Shown here: piece after piece, positions 53,653 to 64,000 of the stretch
How positions within the stretch are numbered: position 1 is the first letter of the stretch
Layout: every line of letters begins with the position of its first letter
NCBI GenBank assembly: GCA_016713785.1
Contig: JADJOM010000001.1
Location: 310,001-374,000, forward strand
Reading direction: 5' to 3'
DNA length: 64,000 nt
Source of the DNA: Gemmatimonadota bacterium
Lineage (GTDB): Bacteria; Gemmatimonadota; Gemmatimonadetes; Gemmatimonadales; GWC2-71-9
The notes under the pieces: model-generated
Databases searched by the model: none
What the model saw: only the letters and a program-made list of their open reading frames with translations
What the model was told of the DNA's origin: nothing
Position numbers and translations under genes: made by a program

Positions 53653-54453
53653 CCGCCCTCCTCGAAGCCGGGATAGAGCGTCATGCCCCCGTCCACGAAG
53701 AGCGTGGTGCCGGTGACGTAGTCGGCCTGGTCGGAGACCAGCCAGGCGGCGGCGCGCCCCAGGTCCTCCGGCTCGCCGATGCGCCGGTACGGCACCAGCC
53801 GCATCAGGGCGGCATACGCCTCGGGCGTCTCCCAGGCGGCGCGGTTGATCGGCGTCCGGATGGCGCCCGGCGCCAGCCCCATCACCCGGATGCCCTCCGC
53901 GGCGTACTCCTGGGCAATGCTCTTCATCAGGAGGCTGACGCCCCCCTTGGAGGCGGCGTAGTTGGCGTGCCCGGCCCAGGGGATGACCTCGTGCACCGAG
54001 CTCACGCACAGGATCTTTCCCAGTGCCCGCGAGCGCGCCGGCTCCGGCCCGCGGCGCCGGAACTCACGCACCGCCTCCCGGGCGCAGAGGAACTGGCCCG
54101 TGAGGTTCACGTCGATCACCCGCTGCCACTGGGCCAGGGTCATGTCGTGCAGTGGCGCGTCCTGCTGCAGCCCCGCGTTGTTCACCAGGATATCGAGGCT
54201 CCCGAACGCCTCGCGGGCTCCCGCGAACAGAGCGACCACTTCGGCCTCGCGCCCCACGTCCGCCCGGAGGGCCACCGCGCGGCGGCCGCGGTCCCGGATC
54301 TGCCCCGCCACCGCCTCCGCCGCCTCCGCCGCGGAAGAGTAGTTGATGGCGACGTCGGCGCCGGCGTCCGCCAGCGCCAACGCGATCGCGCGACCGATCC
54401 CGGAGCTGGCCCCCGTGACCAGCGCCCGCTGGCCCTCCAGAGGCGCCGGCGTC

Positions 54454-54467
<14 letters not shown>
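53649..54467 (-). CDS. SDR oxidoreductase, glucose 1-dehydrogenase-like
   Basis: This 272-residue short-chain dehydrogenase has the cofactor motif VTGASSGIGRAIALALADAG, ILVNNAG, and the catalytic Ser in VSSVHEVIPW with Tyr-x-x-x-Lys in NYAASKGG. The C-terminus FVDGGMTLYPGFEEGG is very like Bacillus glucose dehydrogenase, so a sugar substrate is likely. The ATG at 54467 has GGAGG five bases before it and is preferred to an ATG 30 bases upstream. Its stop overlaps the debranching-enzyme start. Confidence 0.9.
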
Positions 54468-57159
<2,692 letters not shown>

Positions 57160-57218
57160 GCCGCCTCCGCTTGCCTCGCGCCGCGCCCGGGCAACCTGCC
57201 CCATGGCCGTGCGCGCTC

Positions 57219-57245
57219 AACGCCGGGGGGGCCCGGGGGGTTCCC
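57219..57245 (-). promoter_or_regulatory. Candidate SigR-like ECF promoter of the GH63 operon
   Basis: On the minus strand GGGAACC (57245-57239), 16 bases, then CGTT (57222-57219). It is identical in both elements and spacing to the site before the ECF gene itself. The leader to GTG 57159 would be about 50 bases. Confidence 0.6.
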
Positions 57246-57312
57246 GCTACCATCCCGCCGCGGCCGCTGTAGGTTAGGGGACCCTCTCCCTTCCCTCGAC
57301 CGGACGACCCCC

Positions 57313-58117
57313 ATGATCCGGATCGTGCGCCGCGACACCGGGGCGCTGCTGCTCGAGACCGACACCGACACGCTCGCCGGCGTGTCGCTGCCGTATGCCG
57401 TCCTCCTGTATGCCGAGCTGCCCGGCGCGGACCTCACCGGCGCGCGGCTCCGCGGCGCCGACCTCTGCTCCGCCAACCTCGAGGGGTGCCCGCCTCGACG
57501 GTGCCGACCTCCGGGGCGCGGACCTGAGCGGGGCCTGCCTGCGGGCGGCGAGCTTCGCCGGCGCGCGCCTCACCGACGCCCGGCTCCTCGGCACCGACCT
57601 GAGCGGCGCCAGCTTCCGCGGCGCGGACCTGGGTCGCACCAGCTTCAAGCTGGCGGGGGCCGCCACCGCACCCGCGGACTTCCGCGACGCGCGGATGCAG
57701 CGAAGCGGCCTCGACCATACCACCTTGGCCGGCTGCGATCTGTCCGGCGCGGATCTCTCGGAGGCTCCCTGGGGGGCCAACTGGGCGGGGGCCAACCTGC
57801 GGGGGGCGACGTTCAGGGGGGCGCTGCTGGAAGGGACCAACCTCGCCGGCGCGGACCTGACCCACGCCGACCTGACCCACGCCGTGCTGCACCGGGCCGA
57901 CCTCACCGCGGCCCGGATGGCCGACGCCGCGCTGGGGCGCACCATCTTCGCCGCGGTGCCGAGCCTGCCGCTGGCGCTCGGGCTCGAGGCCACGAGCCAC
58001 TCTGCCGATTCCTCGCTCGACCTCGCCACCCTGGCCGGGATCGCGCACGGCCTGCCCACCGCCTTCCTCGAGGGGATCGGCCTGGCGGAGGCGGTGCTGC
58101 GCCGCCTGGCCGACTAG
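57313..58117 (+). CDS. Pentapeptide-repeat protein, one apparent frameshift
   Basis: Many A(D/N)LxG-type five-residue repeats form a right-handed quadrilateral helix: ADLTGARLRGADLCSANLEG then, after a frame change, ADLRGADLSGACLRAASFAG and on to LEGTNLAGADLTHADLTHAV. The change is at G4 (57483-57486), where one G too many is present; with three Gs the frame joins as NLEGARLDGADL and gives 267 residues. An N-terminal 30-residue lead (MIRIVRRDTGALLLETDTDT) precedes the repeats. Some such proteins shield DNA gyrase, but most have unknown roles. It converges on, and overlaps by four bases, the anti-sigma gene. Confidence 0.85.
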
Positions 58118-58383
58118 CCCGCGGCGTCCTTCCCGCCCTCGGCGGCCAGGCGCGCGGTGATGCGGGCCATCAGCCCGTCGGGCACGGCCAGCCGCTGCAG
58201 CTTCTGCCGCACGCCCTGCAGCACCCCCTGCTCGAACCGGTACTCCGCGGCACACACGGCACAGGTCTCCATGTGCGCCCGCACCAGGCGCAGCTCGTCG
58301 GGCGTCAGCTCCCGGTCGAGGTAGTCGTCGAGCCGCGCGAAGACCTCCTCGCAGGTGAAGCGATCGGGCGGATGGGTGCTCAT
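58114..58383 (-). CDS. Zinc-binding anti-sigma factor, RsrA-like
   Basis: This 89-residue ZAS-type anti-sigma factor has C11, H37, C41 and C44 (HMETCAVC), which match the key residue numbers of Streptomyces RsrA. In RsrA these hold zinc and form a disulfide when oxidised, freeing SigR. The rest is helical (YRFEQGVLQGVRQKLQRL). The ATG overlaps the sigma gene stop (ATGA), the usual sigma/anti-sigma layout. A thiol-redox trigger is therefore predicted for this system. Confidence 0.9.
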   Translation of the reverse strand: MSTHPPDRFTCEEVFARLDDYLDRELTPDELRLVRAHMETCAVCAAEYRFEQGVLQGVRQKLQRLAVPDGLMARITARLAAEGGKDAAG

Positions 58384-59003
58384 GCGCCCTCGCTTCCCGC
58401 GACGGCAAGCGCGGCCACGATGCCCCGGTCCACTGCCACCGCCCAGAGCGCCTGCTGCAGCATCCGCCGCCCGCGGTGCAGCCGCGACCGGATCGTCCCC
58501 ACCGGGACACCCACCATCTCCGCGATCTCCTGGTAGGAGAAATCCTGCATGAAGTAGAGCGACGCCACGACCCGGTGCTCCTCCGGGAGCGCCGCGATCG
58601 CCGCCTCGACGTGCTCCGTCTCGAGCCGACTCATCACTTCGGCTGCCGGGTCCTCGCTCCGCGCGTGCAGCCCCAGCGCCGCCGTCTGGCAGTACAGGTA
58701 CAGCTCGGGCGTGTCATCGAGCGCCAGCTCCGTGCCCTGCCGCTTCTGCTTCCGGTACCGGCTGAAATAGCAGTTGGTCAGGACCCGGAAGAACCAGGCT
58801 CGGAAGCCGCTCCCGACCTGGAATGTGTGAAATCCCCGGAAGGCGAGCAGCGCGGCCTCCTGCACCAGGTCCTCGGCATCCGCGGGATTCCGGGTGAACC
58901 GGAGCGCGGTCCCATAGGCCGCGTCGAGGACCGGCGCCAGCAGCGCCTCGAAGGCCGCCGCCGGGGCCGCCACCTCCGCGGCGCCCCCGTTCAGATCATC
59001 CAT
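58380..59003 (-). CDS. ECF sigma factor, SigR/SigH-like
   Basis: This 207-residue sigma factor has region 2 RFTRNPADAEDLVQEAALLA followed by FRAWFFRVLTNCYFSRYRKQ, close to the SigR/SigH signature. Region 4 is FSYQEIAEMVGVPVGTIRSR. It is the start of an operon with its anti-sigma factor. A GGGAACC-N16-CGTT promoter 76 to 102 bases upstream of its ATG suggests autoregulation, and the same motif occurs before five other transcription units nearby. SigR-type factors respond to oxidised thiols and control redox and protein-quality genes. Confidence 0.95.
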   Translation of the reverse strand: MDDLNGGAAEVAAPAAAFEALLAPVLDAAYGTALRFTRNPADAEDLVQEAALLAFRGFHTFQVGSGFRAWFFRVLTNCYFSRYRKQKRQGTELALDDTPELYLYCQTAALGLHARSEDPAAEVMSRLETEHVEAAIAALPEEHRVVASLYFMQDFSYQEIAEMVGVPVGTIRSRLHRGRRMLQQALWAVAVDRGIVAALAVAGSEGA

Positions 59004-59078
59004 GTCGTTGGCCGGTCATCGCTTGGAAGCCCTCATCAGGCAGCAGTCTCCCCCACGAGGCCCCGGGCCTCGAGTGGT

Positions 59079-59105
59079 AACGCTGGCGCGCCCCGGAAGG
59101 TTCCC
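59079..59105 (-). promoter_or_regulatory. Candidate autoregulated ECF promoter of the sigma gene
   Basis: On the minus strand GGGAACC (59105-59099), 16 bases, then CGTT (59082-59079). Read as GGGAAC-N18-GTT it has the spacing of known SigR promoters (GGGAAT-N18-GTT). The leader to the ATG at 59003 is about 70 bases. Confidence 0.6.
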
Positions 59106-59114
59106 CGGTGCCGT

Positions 59115-60356
59115 TCAGACCATGGCGGACCGCCGGGCGGCGAGCATCCGGCGGGCGGCAAGCGCCGGTGGCGCTGCCTCCACGATGGGCACCGGCAGCG
59201 ACTGCTCCAGGTCCTGCAGCACGTTCATGCACGCCACGAACGCGTCGTAGGGCGACTCGTACGGACTAAAGTACTTGTGGACGTCGCCGTCCGCGAACCA
59301 CTTGGTGCACATGTAGTACAGGTGATCGCTGGTGGTGAGCCGGCGCCACCGCTCCAGCAGCTCCGGGTCGCGGGCGGCGAGGACCGCCTCGCGCATCCCG
59401 TAGATGCGCTGCTGCGCCGCCTCCTGCAGCCGGTTCCCCAGCCAGGCGGTGGTGTCCCGCTCCACGTCGGCCCAGGAGGTGGGCCGGGTGAAGGCGAGCG
59501 GTGCCACCGGCGCCCGCGCCGCCAGCGTGCCGGGATGGGCGAACGTGAGCCCCCGCCGCAGGCACTCCCGCGGCCACTGGGCCAGGAACGCGAAGATGCC
59601 GGTGTCGGCCCACTGGTGCTCCCCGAAGGTCTCGTAGTCCACGTATAGGTGCACGCTGTCCCCGCCGCTGGCGGCGATCCAGTCGGCGTGCTTCTCCGCG
59701 GTGAGCGGCCAGCCGTCCCACGCCCGGTTGGAGAAGCGGAACCCGATGTCGTCGCTCAGCCGATAGTGGCGCGGCAGCAGGCGGAGGCCCGGCGCGGTGG
59801 TGGCGGCATAGACGTGGTTGGCCGAGCGCCAGTCGAGGACATGGTCGGCCCCCTCCACCATCACCCCCCGGAACCCGAGCCGCGCGATCAGCGGCGCCAG
59901 GTTGTCCCAGTAGATCAGCTCCGTGTTGCGGAACACCACGGGCCGCTGGCCGAAGTGGCGACCGATCGCGGCCCGGTGCCGCTCCACCTGCGCCACGAAC
60001 TCCGCCTCGGAGGCGAGCGATGCCAGGCTGTGATGATAGGTCTCGCCGAGCAGCTCGACCCCCCCGGTGGCCACCAGCTCCTGGAAGCTCTGCAACACCT
60101 CGGGCGCCCACGCCGCCAGTTGGTCCAGCAATGTCCCGCTCAGGCTGAGCGCCAGCCGGAACTCCCCCTGCGACCGCCGGATCTGGTCCGCCAGCAGCCG
60201 GTTGGCCGGCAGGTAGCACTTCTCCGCCACCCGCCGGAGGAGGGCCCGATTCTGCTCAGTGTCGAAGTATTCGGCCCCGGTGCCGATGTCGAACAGGCCG
60301 TAGGGCCGCAGGCGGAACGGCTGGTGCACCTGGGCGTACAGGCAGATGGCGGTCAT
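59115..60356 (-). CDS. GH57-family glycoside hydrolase (alpha-amylase type)
   Basis: This 413-residue GH57 enzyme carries all family motifs: HQPFRLRPYG (motif 1), GETYHHSLASL (motif 2), FRNTELIYWDN with the likely nucleophile Glu (motif 3), YVDYETFGEHQW with the likely acid/base Asp (motif 4), and a helical tail. It acts on alpha-1,4-glucans, as hydrolase, transferase or branching enzyme. It lies 41 bases after the GT4 glycogen-synthase-like gene. In Bacteroidota the same trio (GDE, GT4, GH57) forms a conserved glycogen unit; here it is split around the ECF genes. Confidence 0.93.
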   Translation of the reverse strand: MTAICLYAQVHQPFRLRPYGLFDIGTGAEYFDTEQNRALLRRVAEKCYLPANRLLADQIRRSQGEFRLALSLSGTLLDQLAAWAPEVLQSFQELVATGGVELLGETYHHSLASLASEAEFVAQVERHRAAIGRHFGQRPVVFRNTELIYWDNLAPLIARLGFRGVMVEGADHVLDWRSANHVYAATTAPGLRLLPRHYRLSDDIGFRFSNRAWDGWPLTAEKHADWIAASGGDSVHLYVDYETFGEHQWADTGIFAFLAQWPRECLRRGLTFAHPGTLAARAPVAPLAFTRPTSWADVERDTTAWLGNRLQEAAQQRIYGMREAVLAARDPELLERWRRLTTSDHLYYMCTKWFADGDVHKYFSPYESPYDAFVACMNVLQDLEQSLPVPIVEAAPPALAARRMLAARRSAMV

Positions 60357-60396
60357 GCAGGGCTCCCCTGGAGGGTGCGGGTGTAGGCAGCGGCGG

Positions 60397-61602
60397 TCAG
60401 CCGGGCGGGTTCTTCGAGGAGAAGCGCGGGCCTTCGACCTCACGGCGCGCGTTGTCGGCCAGTTCGGCCCGCAGCGCGGGGTGGCGCAGCAGCGCCACGA
60501 TCTGGTTGGTCATCGCGTCCAGATCCCAGAAGTCCACCTTGAAGGCGTTGGCGATGACTTCGGACACCCCGGCGGCGCGCGGCAGGATGCAGGGCGTGCC
60601 ATGCCGCAAGCTCTCCAGCCCCACCAGCCCGAACGGCTCGCTCACCGAGGGCATGACGCAGACGTCGGCCAGGCGGTAGAGTCGCTGCACCTGGCGCCCC
60701 GCCACCGCGCCGGCAAAGTGCACCCGGTCCGCGATGCCGAGTTCGGCCGTCCGGTGCATGAGCCTGGGGAGCATATCCCCCTGGCCCGCCACGACGAACT
60801 TGGCTCCGGGGACATGCGCTGCCACGCGCCCCGCCATCTCGATGAAGTAGTCGGGCCCCTTCTGCCATGTCACCCGGCCCAGGAAGAGCACCACCGGCAC
60901 CCGCGCGCCGGCGCCGCGGGCGCGGAACGGGGATTCAGCCGGGAGGTCGGGGGCCACCGCGTCGGGATCGATCCCCCAGTGCACCACGTCGATCTTCCCC
61001 GCCGGGATGCCGTACCGCTCCACGCAGGTGCGCTTGAGGGCGTGACTGTTGGCCACCACCCGATCGGCCGCCTGCATCCCGGCGTGTTCTCGGCGGCAGA
61101 TCTCCGGATTGGCGCCGGCCCCGGCCCGGTCGTATTCGGTGGCGTGGATATGGGCGATGAGGGGCTTGCCGGAGACGGCGCGCGCCGCGAGCCCGGCCGC
61201 GAAGGTGATCCAGTCGTGGGTGTCGATCACGTCGTGCGCCTCGCGCGCCGCGATCCCCCCCGCCAGCGCGGCGTAGCGCGCCACCTCCTCGAGGTCCGCG
61301 CCATAGACCGCGCCCGGCGCCCGGCTCGCGCGCCGCAGGGTGCTGAAGATCTCCTGGTACTCCGCGGCCCCGCCGTAGGGGGTCATCGGCGACGGCACCC
61401 GGTGCATCACCAGCTCCTCCACGGCGCCGTCGGCGCTCACCAGACGAAGCTCCGGCAACGGCGACTGCTCCGCGGGAAAGGGCACCACCAGCGTCACCCC
61501 CACCCGGTTCCGCAGCAGTCCTTTCACCAGCCCCACCGTCGCGGTGGCGAGTCCCCCGGCCTGGAATGGCGGGAACTCCCAGCCGAACATCAGCACTCGC
61601 AC
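60397..61602 (-). CDS. GT4 glycosyltransferase, glycogen-synthase-like
   Basis: This 401-residue GT-B enzyme has the start VRVLMFGWEFPPFQAGGLAT, the hallmark of the glycogen synthases found beside GH57 genes in Bacteroidota and Thermococcales. The C-domain has LFLGRVTWQKGPDYFIEMAG, and SVSEPFGLVGLESLRHGTP contains the E-x7-E sugar-nucleotide motif. It probably adds glucose from UDP- or ADP-glucose to a growing alpha-glucan. The GTG at 61602 has GGAG five bases before it and gives the correct N-terminus. It is preceded by a short overlapping gene. Confidence 0.9.
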   Translation of the reverse strand: MRVLMFGWEFPPFQAGGLATATVGLVKGLLRNRVGVTLVVPFPAEQSPLPELRLVSADGAVEELVMHRVPSPMTPYGGAAEYQEIFSTLRRASRAPGAVYGADLEEVARYAALAGGIAAREAHDVIDTHDWITFAAGLAARAVSGKPLIAHIHATEYDRAGAGANPEICRREHAGMQAADRVVANSHALKRTCVERYGIPAGKIDVVHWGIDPDAVAPDLPAESPFRARGAGARVPVVLFLGRVTWQKGPDYFIEMAGRVAAHVPGAKFVVAGQGDMLPRLMHRTAELGIADRVHFAGAVAGRQVQRLYRLADVCVMPSVSEPFGLVGLESLRHGTPCILPRAAGVSEVIANAFKVDFWDLDAMTNQIVALLRHPALRAELADNARREVEGPRFSSKNPPG

Positions 61603-61760
61603 GGCTGCTCCGCGGCAACCCGGGACCACTCCGCGCCTCGCATGGCCCGCCGGGTGCTCTCTTCCCACCGCGCGAGGATCCGGAGCACCCCCTCACGCGC
61701 CGTCCCGTACCGGGGAGGGATCGCCGTGGTGACGCGGGGGGTCGGAGTGGACGGTGTCAT
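61590..61760 (-). CDS. Small protein overlapping the GT4 start
   Basis: This 56-residue product begins MTPSTPTPRVTTAIPPRYGT, is followed by a helical, Arg/Glu-rich part (REGVLRILARWEESTRRAM), and ends EQPCEC with two cysteines. The ATG at 61760 has GGAGG four bases before it, and the stop lies 13 bases inside the GT4 gene, so the glycosyltransferase is probably translated by coupling. Family unknown; it could be a real small subunit or only a translated leader. Confidence 0.5.
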   Translation of the reverse strand: MTPSTPTPRVTTAIPPRYGTAREGVLRILARWEESTRRAMRGAEWSRVAAEQPCEC

Positions 61761-61857
61761 GGGTCCTCCAGCGCGGGGAGCGGGAAACCAGCCGGACGGC
61801 GCCTGCCGGATGCGCTGTCAAGCCCGGGACCCCGCTCCCGGTTCCCGACCGCCGCCA

Positions 61858-61884
61858 CGGAACCGATCGCCCCTCCACGGCGTT
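61858..61884 (+). promoter_or_regulatory. Candidate SigR-like ECF promoter of the DoxX operon
   Basis: GGAACC (61859-61864), 16 bases, then CGTT (61881-61884), identical in core to the sites before the sigma gene and GH63. It differs in having C rather than G before GGAACC. The ATG follows 47 bases later. On the other strand a weaker copy (GGAACC 61845-61840, GCTT at 61823-61820) faces the GT4 unit. Confidence 0.55.
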
Positions 61885-61930
61885 CTTGGGCGAGATCGAG
61901 CCCGTCCCCTCTCTTCGTGGAGCCCGTCCG

Positions 61931-62338
61931 ATGTCTCCCATGCCGCTCGGCCGCACGGCCACCATGGTCAGCTGGGCCTGCCAGCTCACGGCCGCCGTGA
62001 TCCTCGGCCAGACCCTCTTCTTCAAGTTCACCGGCGCGCCGGAGAGCCGGTACATCTTCAGCACCCTCGGCATCGAGCCCTGGGGTCGCCTGGGCACCGC
62101 CGTGGCGGAGCTCGTCGCGGTGGCATTGCTGCTGTACCCGAAGACGCCGGTCCTCGGCGCGGTGCTGGCCGTCGGCCTGATGGGCGGCGCGCTGATGAGC
62201 CACCTCACCCGGCTTGGCATCGAGGTCCAGGGCGACCACGGCCTGCTCTTCAAGCTGGCGCTCACCGTGATGGTGGCGGCACTGGTGGTGGTGGCGCTGC
62301 GCCGGCGGGAGCTGCCCCTCGTCGGGGAACGCTTCTAG
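61931..62338 (+). CDS. DoxX-like membrane protein
   Basis: This 135-residue protein has four hydrophobic helices (MVSWACQLTAAVILGQTLFF; AVAELVAVALLLYP; VLGAVLAVGLMGGALMSHL; LALTVMVAALVVVALR). It has the DoxX-type features KFTGAPESRYIFSTLGIEPW and a conserved HL between helices 3 and 4. DoxX proteins are linked to oxidative stress and membrane redox chains, with mechanism unclear. It overlaps the next gene by one base (TAGTG) and is preceded by an ECF promoter candidate. Confidence 0.88.
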   Translation: MSPMPLGRTATMVSWACQLTAAVILGQTLFFKFTGAPESRYIFSTLGIEPWGRLGTAVAELVAVALLLYPKTPVLGAVLAVGLMGGALMSHLTRLGIEVQGDHGLLFKLALTVMVAALVVVALRRRELPLVGERF

Positions 62339-62961
62339 TGCGGCTGGCCGTCTTCGGCGGCACGGGTCGCGTCGGCAGCCGGGTGATCGCCTCCGCCCTC
62401 GCCGCCGGTCATGCCGTGCATGCGCTGGCGCGCGACCCGGCCCGCCTGCCGCCACGCCCCGGGCTCTCCTGCGTGACGGGCGACGCCACCGACCCCGTCG
62501 CGGTGCGGGCGACCCTCGAGGGCGCCGAGGCGGTCATCAGTGCCCTGGGCGGCGGCCCGGTGGAGCGGCCCGGCACCGTGCTCTCCGTCGGCATGCGGCA
62601 GATCGTCGCTGCCATGGCGCACGTCGGGCTCACTCGCGTCGTTGCGGTCGCCGGCAGTGGCATCCTGGATCATCCCGCGGGCGGCCTTCGGGGGGAGGCC
62701 CCGGACTTTCCCGCCATTTTTCGCGCGATCAACGCCGAGCATCTCGGCACCTGGCGGGCAGTGCGGCAGAGCGAGCTCGCCTGGACCCTGGCCTGCTGCC
62801 CGGACCTGGTGGATGGGGAGGGGGGCGGTCGGTACCGGGTGACGGCCGACCAGCTGCCCGAAGGCGCCACCCGGATCGCGGTGGGCGATGTCGCCGGCTT
62901 CCTGCTCACGCAGGTGGAACACCTGACCTTCGTGCGGCGGCGCGTGGGACTCGGGGACTGA
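62338..62961 (+). CDS. NAD(P)H-binding Rossmann protein (NmrA/SDR-like)
   Basis: This 207-residue atypical SDR begins VRLAVFGGTGRVGSRVIASA with the GxxGxxG fold motif, then ALARDPARLP, ISALGGGPVERP and VVAVAGSGILDH. There is no catalytic Tyr-x-x-x-Lys, so it is probably a redox-sensing or reductase-like protein as in the NmrA/YesF group. The GTG start overlaps the DoxX stop by one base. DoxX plus an NAD(P)-binding protein is a common pairing. Confidence 0.88.
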   Translation: MRLAVFGGTGRVGSRVIASALAAGHAVHALARDPARLPPRPGLSCVTGDATDPVAVRATLEGAEAVISALGGGPVERPGTVLSVGMRQIVAAMAHVGLTRVVAVAGSGILDHPAGGLRGEAPDFPAIFRAINAEHLGTWRAVRQSELAWTLACCPDLVDGEGGGRYRVTADQLPEGATRIAVGDVAGFLLTQVEHLTFVRRRVGLGD

Positions 62962-63202
62962 CCGCTGCACACGTTCCATCCGTTCCAACCGTCCCATGGG
63001 TGGCATGCGATCGGGCATTCCGCCGTTGCACATGTTGCAGCGCGCGCGGCTCACCAGTTTCGTACATCAACGTGTGCAACCCGGAGTGGCTAACGAGCGT
63101 CCTACCACCATTCGCGTGATCGCCTGGCGCCAGCGGGATCCTCCCCTGGCCGCGGGTGCGCCCCCACGCGTGGGGCCGGCCCCGCCGCCGGGAGGACGCC
63201 GC
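62962..63202. other. Longest intergenic gap
   Basis: This 241-base gap separates the Rossmann-protein stop from the last gene. It holds an inverted pair GTTGCACA (63025-63032) / TGTGCAAC (63073-63080) and a 14-base palindrome CCCCACGCGTGGGG (63162-63175). No -35/-10 pair or GGAACC site was found in it. Confidence 0.5.
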
Positions 63203-64000
63203 GTGTCGCGATTCCAGCGCCTGCTCGTGACCGGGCTCCTCCTCGGGGCGCTGCCTCCATCCGGCGCCCAGGCCAGCCAGCTCGCCACCGCCAGCCGCGG
63301 CGGCACCGGCCTCGCCTGGCTTCCCGCAGGCCAGGTGGTGGAGCGGGTCACCAGCCGGTCCAATCGCCAGCAGCAGTACGCCGCCTTCCTCCCGTCGCGC
63401 TACAGCACCGACCAGGCATGGCCGGTCCTCGTGGTCCTCGATCCCCGCGGGCGCGCGCTGCTCCCGCTGGAACGGGTGCGCGAGGTGGCCGACCGGCTCG
63501 GGTACATCGTGCTCAGCTCCTGGAACTCGCGGAGTGACGAGCCCGAGGACCACAACGCCGACGCCATCAACGCCATCCTCGACGACGCCGACCGCCTGCT
63601 CAGCATCGACCCCCACCGGATCTACCTCGTGGGCCAGTCGGGGACGGCGCGCGGCAGCTGGATCTTCGGGTACAGCCTGCGCGGGAACGTCGCGGGGATC
63701 ATCGGGTACGGCGCCGGGACCCCCAGGGACTTCCCGCTCGAGCAACCGGGCCCGGGGGGGGCCGCCGGCCCGGACTTCTTCGGCGCGGCGGGCATCGATG
63801 ACTACAACTTCGACGAGATGTGGGCGCTCGATGCCCGCCTCGACAGCGTCGGCATCCGGCACCACATCGGCTGGTTCGACGGCGTCCACGCGTGGCCCGG
63901 CGCGGCCGACCTGGCGGAGGCCGTCGAGTGGATGCACCTCCAGGCCATGCGCCGGGGCCTGCTGGCCGCCGACCGCCCCTGGATCGATGCGCTGTACCGC
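63203..64000 (+). CDS. Secreted alpha/beta hydrolase, C-terminus cut by window edge
   Basis: The visible 266 residues start at a GTG (63203) with GGAGG seven bases before it and a signal peptide (RLLVTGLLLGALPPSGAQA). The fold is that of an alpha/beta hydrolase: PVLVVLDPRGRALLPLE, the nucleophile elbow LVGQSGTARG (G-x-S-x-T form), and IIGYGAGTP. The expected histidine is in WFDGVHAWPG. Members are esterases or depolymerases of dienelactone-hydrolase and PHB-depolymerase type. The substrate is unknown; the frame is open at the window end. Confidence 0.8.
   Translation, partial: MSRFQRLLVTGLLLGALPPSGAQASQLATASRGGTGLAWLPAGQVVERVTSRSNRQQQYAAFLPSRYSTDQAWPVLVVLDPRGRALLPLERVREVADRLGYIVLSSWNSRSDEPEDHNADAINAILDDADRLLSIDPHRIYLVGQSGTARGSWIFGYSLRGNVAGIIGYGAGTPRDFPLEQPGPGGAAGPDFFGAAGIDDYNFDEMWALDARLDSVGIRHHIGWFDGVHAWPGAADLAEAVEWMHLQAMRRGLLAADRPWIDALYR

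Noticed and set aside
50944..54009. One long open frame joining debranching enzyme and aquaporin
   Set aside because: The middle ~145 residues are out of frame nonsense; homology and ATGA overlaps support two genes with frameshifts in the first.
61820..61846. GGAACC-N16-GCTT facing the GT4 unit
   Set aside because: Two bases differ from the -10 consensus; noted under the DoxX promoter but not counted as a regulon member.
63025..63080. Inverted pair GTTGCACA/TGTGCAAC as an operator
   Set aside because: Arms are 40 bases apart, with no promoter context; may be chance.
63162..63175. 14-base palindrome CCCCACGCGTGGGG
   Set aside because: All-GC-rich palindromes are expected by chance here, and there is no T-run for termination.

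Overview
This is 64 kb of very GC-rich DNA (roughly 70% G+C by eye), densely packed with about 60 protein genes. It has no visible rRNA, tRNA, CRISPR array, insertion sequence or phage gene, and no gap above 300 bases (the largest is 62,962-63,202). The gene style suggests a Gram-negative soil or freshwater bacterium of the Gemmatimonadota or a close relative. Signal peptides tend to end in A-x-A-Q, there are many lipoproteins of the type C-G-G-G-x-S-T-G-P, and there is a TonB-dependent receptor with a carboxypeptidase-like N-domain. An ECF sigma factor sits directly before a kinase-TPR protein, and two secreted Ig-repeat metalloproteases occur in tandem. The phylum is my inference, because there is no marker gene such as rRNA.

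Left part (1-21 kb), mostly housekeeping. It holds a DMT exporter (cut by the window edge), an Nramp-related transporter, and a pair of secreted amidohydrolases, one of which has lost most metal ligands. These are followed by an ABC-F ATPase, a phytase-like lipoprotein, and aceK facing icd (the isocitrate branch-point kinase/phosphatase and its substrate). Next come a putative NO/Fe-S repair group (12-TM haem-copper-like protein, stand-alone ScdA N-domain, SufE) with a sirtuin, a rhodanese, and an overlapping HD-GYP/HEAT pair. An acyl-CoA ligase and a TonB-like protein close the region.

Middle (21-43 kb), cell-surface and catabolic. It holds an unknown lipoprotein with a beta-barrel and two leishmanolysin-like Ig-repeat proteins. 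MmsA and an AGXT2-type aminotransferase together handle valine, thymine or beta-amino-acid breakdown. A lipoprotein/TonB receptor/FAD oxidoreductase unit, Ada, a LemA-GYF fusion and a poly-glycine lipoprotein follow, then an ECF sigma/Ser-Thr kinase pair.

Right part (43-62 kb), sugar oxidation and glycogen-type carbohydrate metabolism. A five-gene overlapping operon (small protein, GMC oxidoreductase, VOC protein, GNAT, glucose dehydrogenase) lies beside a gluconolactonase/HbpS-cupin pair. A second overlapping operon holds a GH63 glucosidase, a glucose-dehydrogenase-like SDR, a glycogen debranching enzyme and an aquaporin. A third holds a GT4 glycogen-synthase-like protein and a GH57 enzyme. 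Between the latter two sits a SigR-like ECF sigma factor with an RsrA-like zinc anti-sigma factor.

The main discovery is a repeated promoter signature, GGAACC-N15/16-CGTY. It lies in front of the sigma gene, the GH63 operon, the GMC operon, the DoxX operon and the YHS gene, with a one-base variant before the DM13 gene. With a leading G in most copies it equals GGGAAC-N18-GTT, the spacing known for SigR/SigH promoters. It points to a local redox-controlled regulon that links sugar oxidation, glycogen turnover and small secreted proteins. Two genes here (debranching enzyme and pentapeptide protein) carry homopolymer frameshifts that look like assembly errors.
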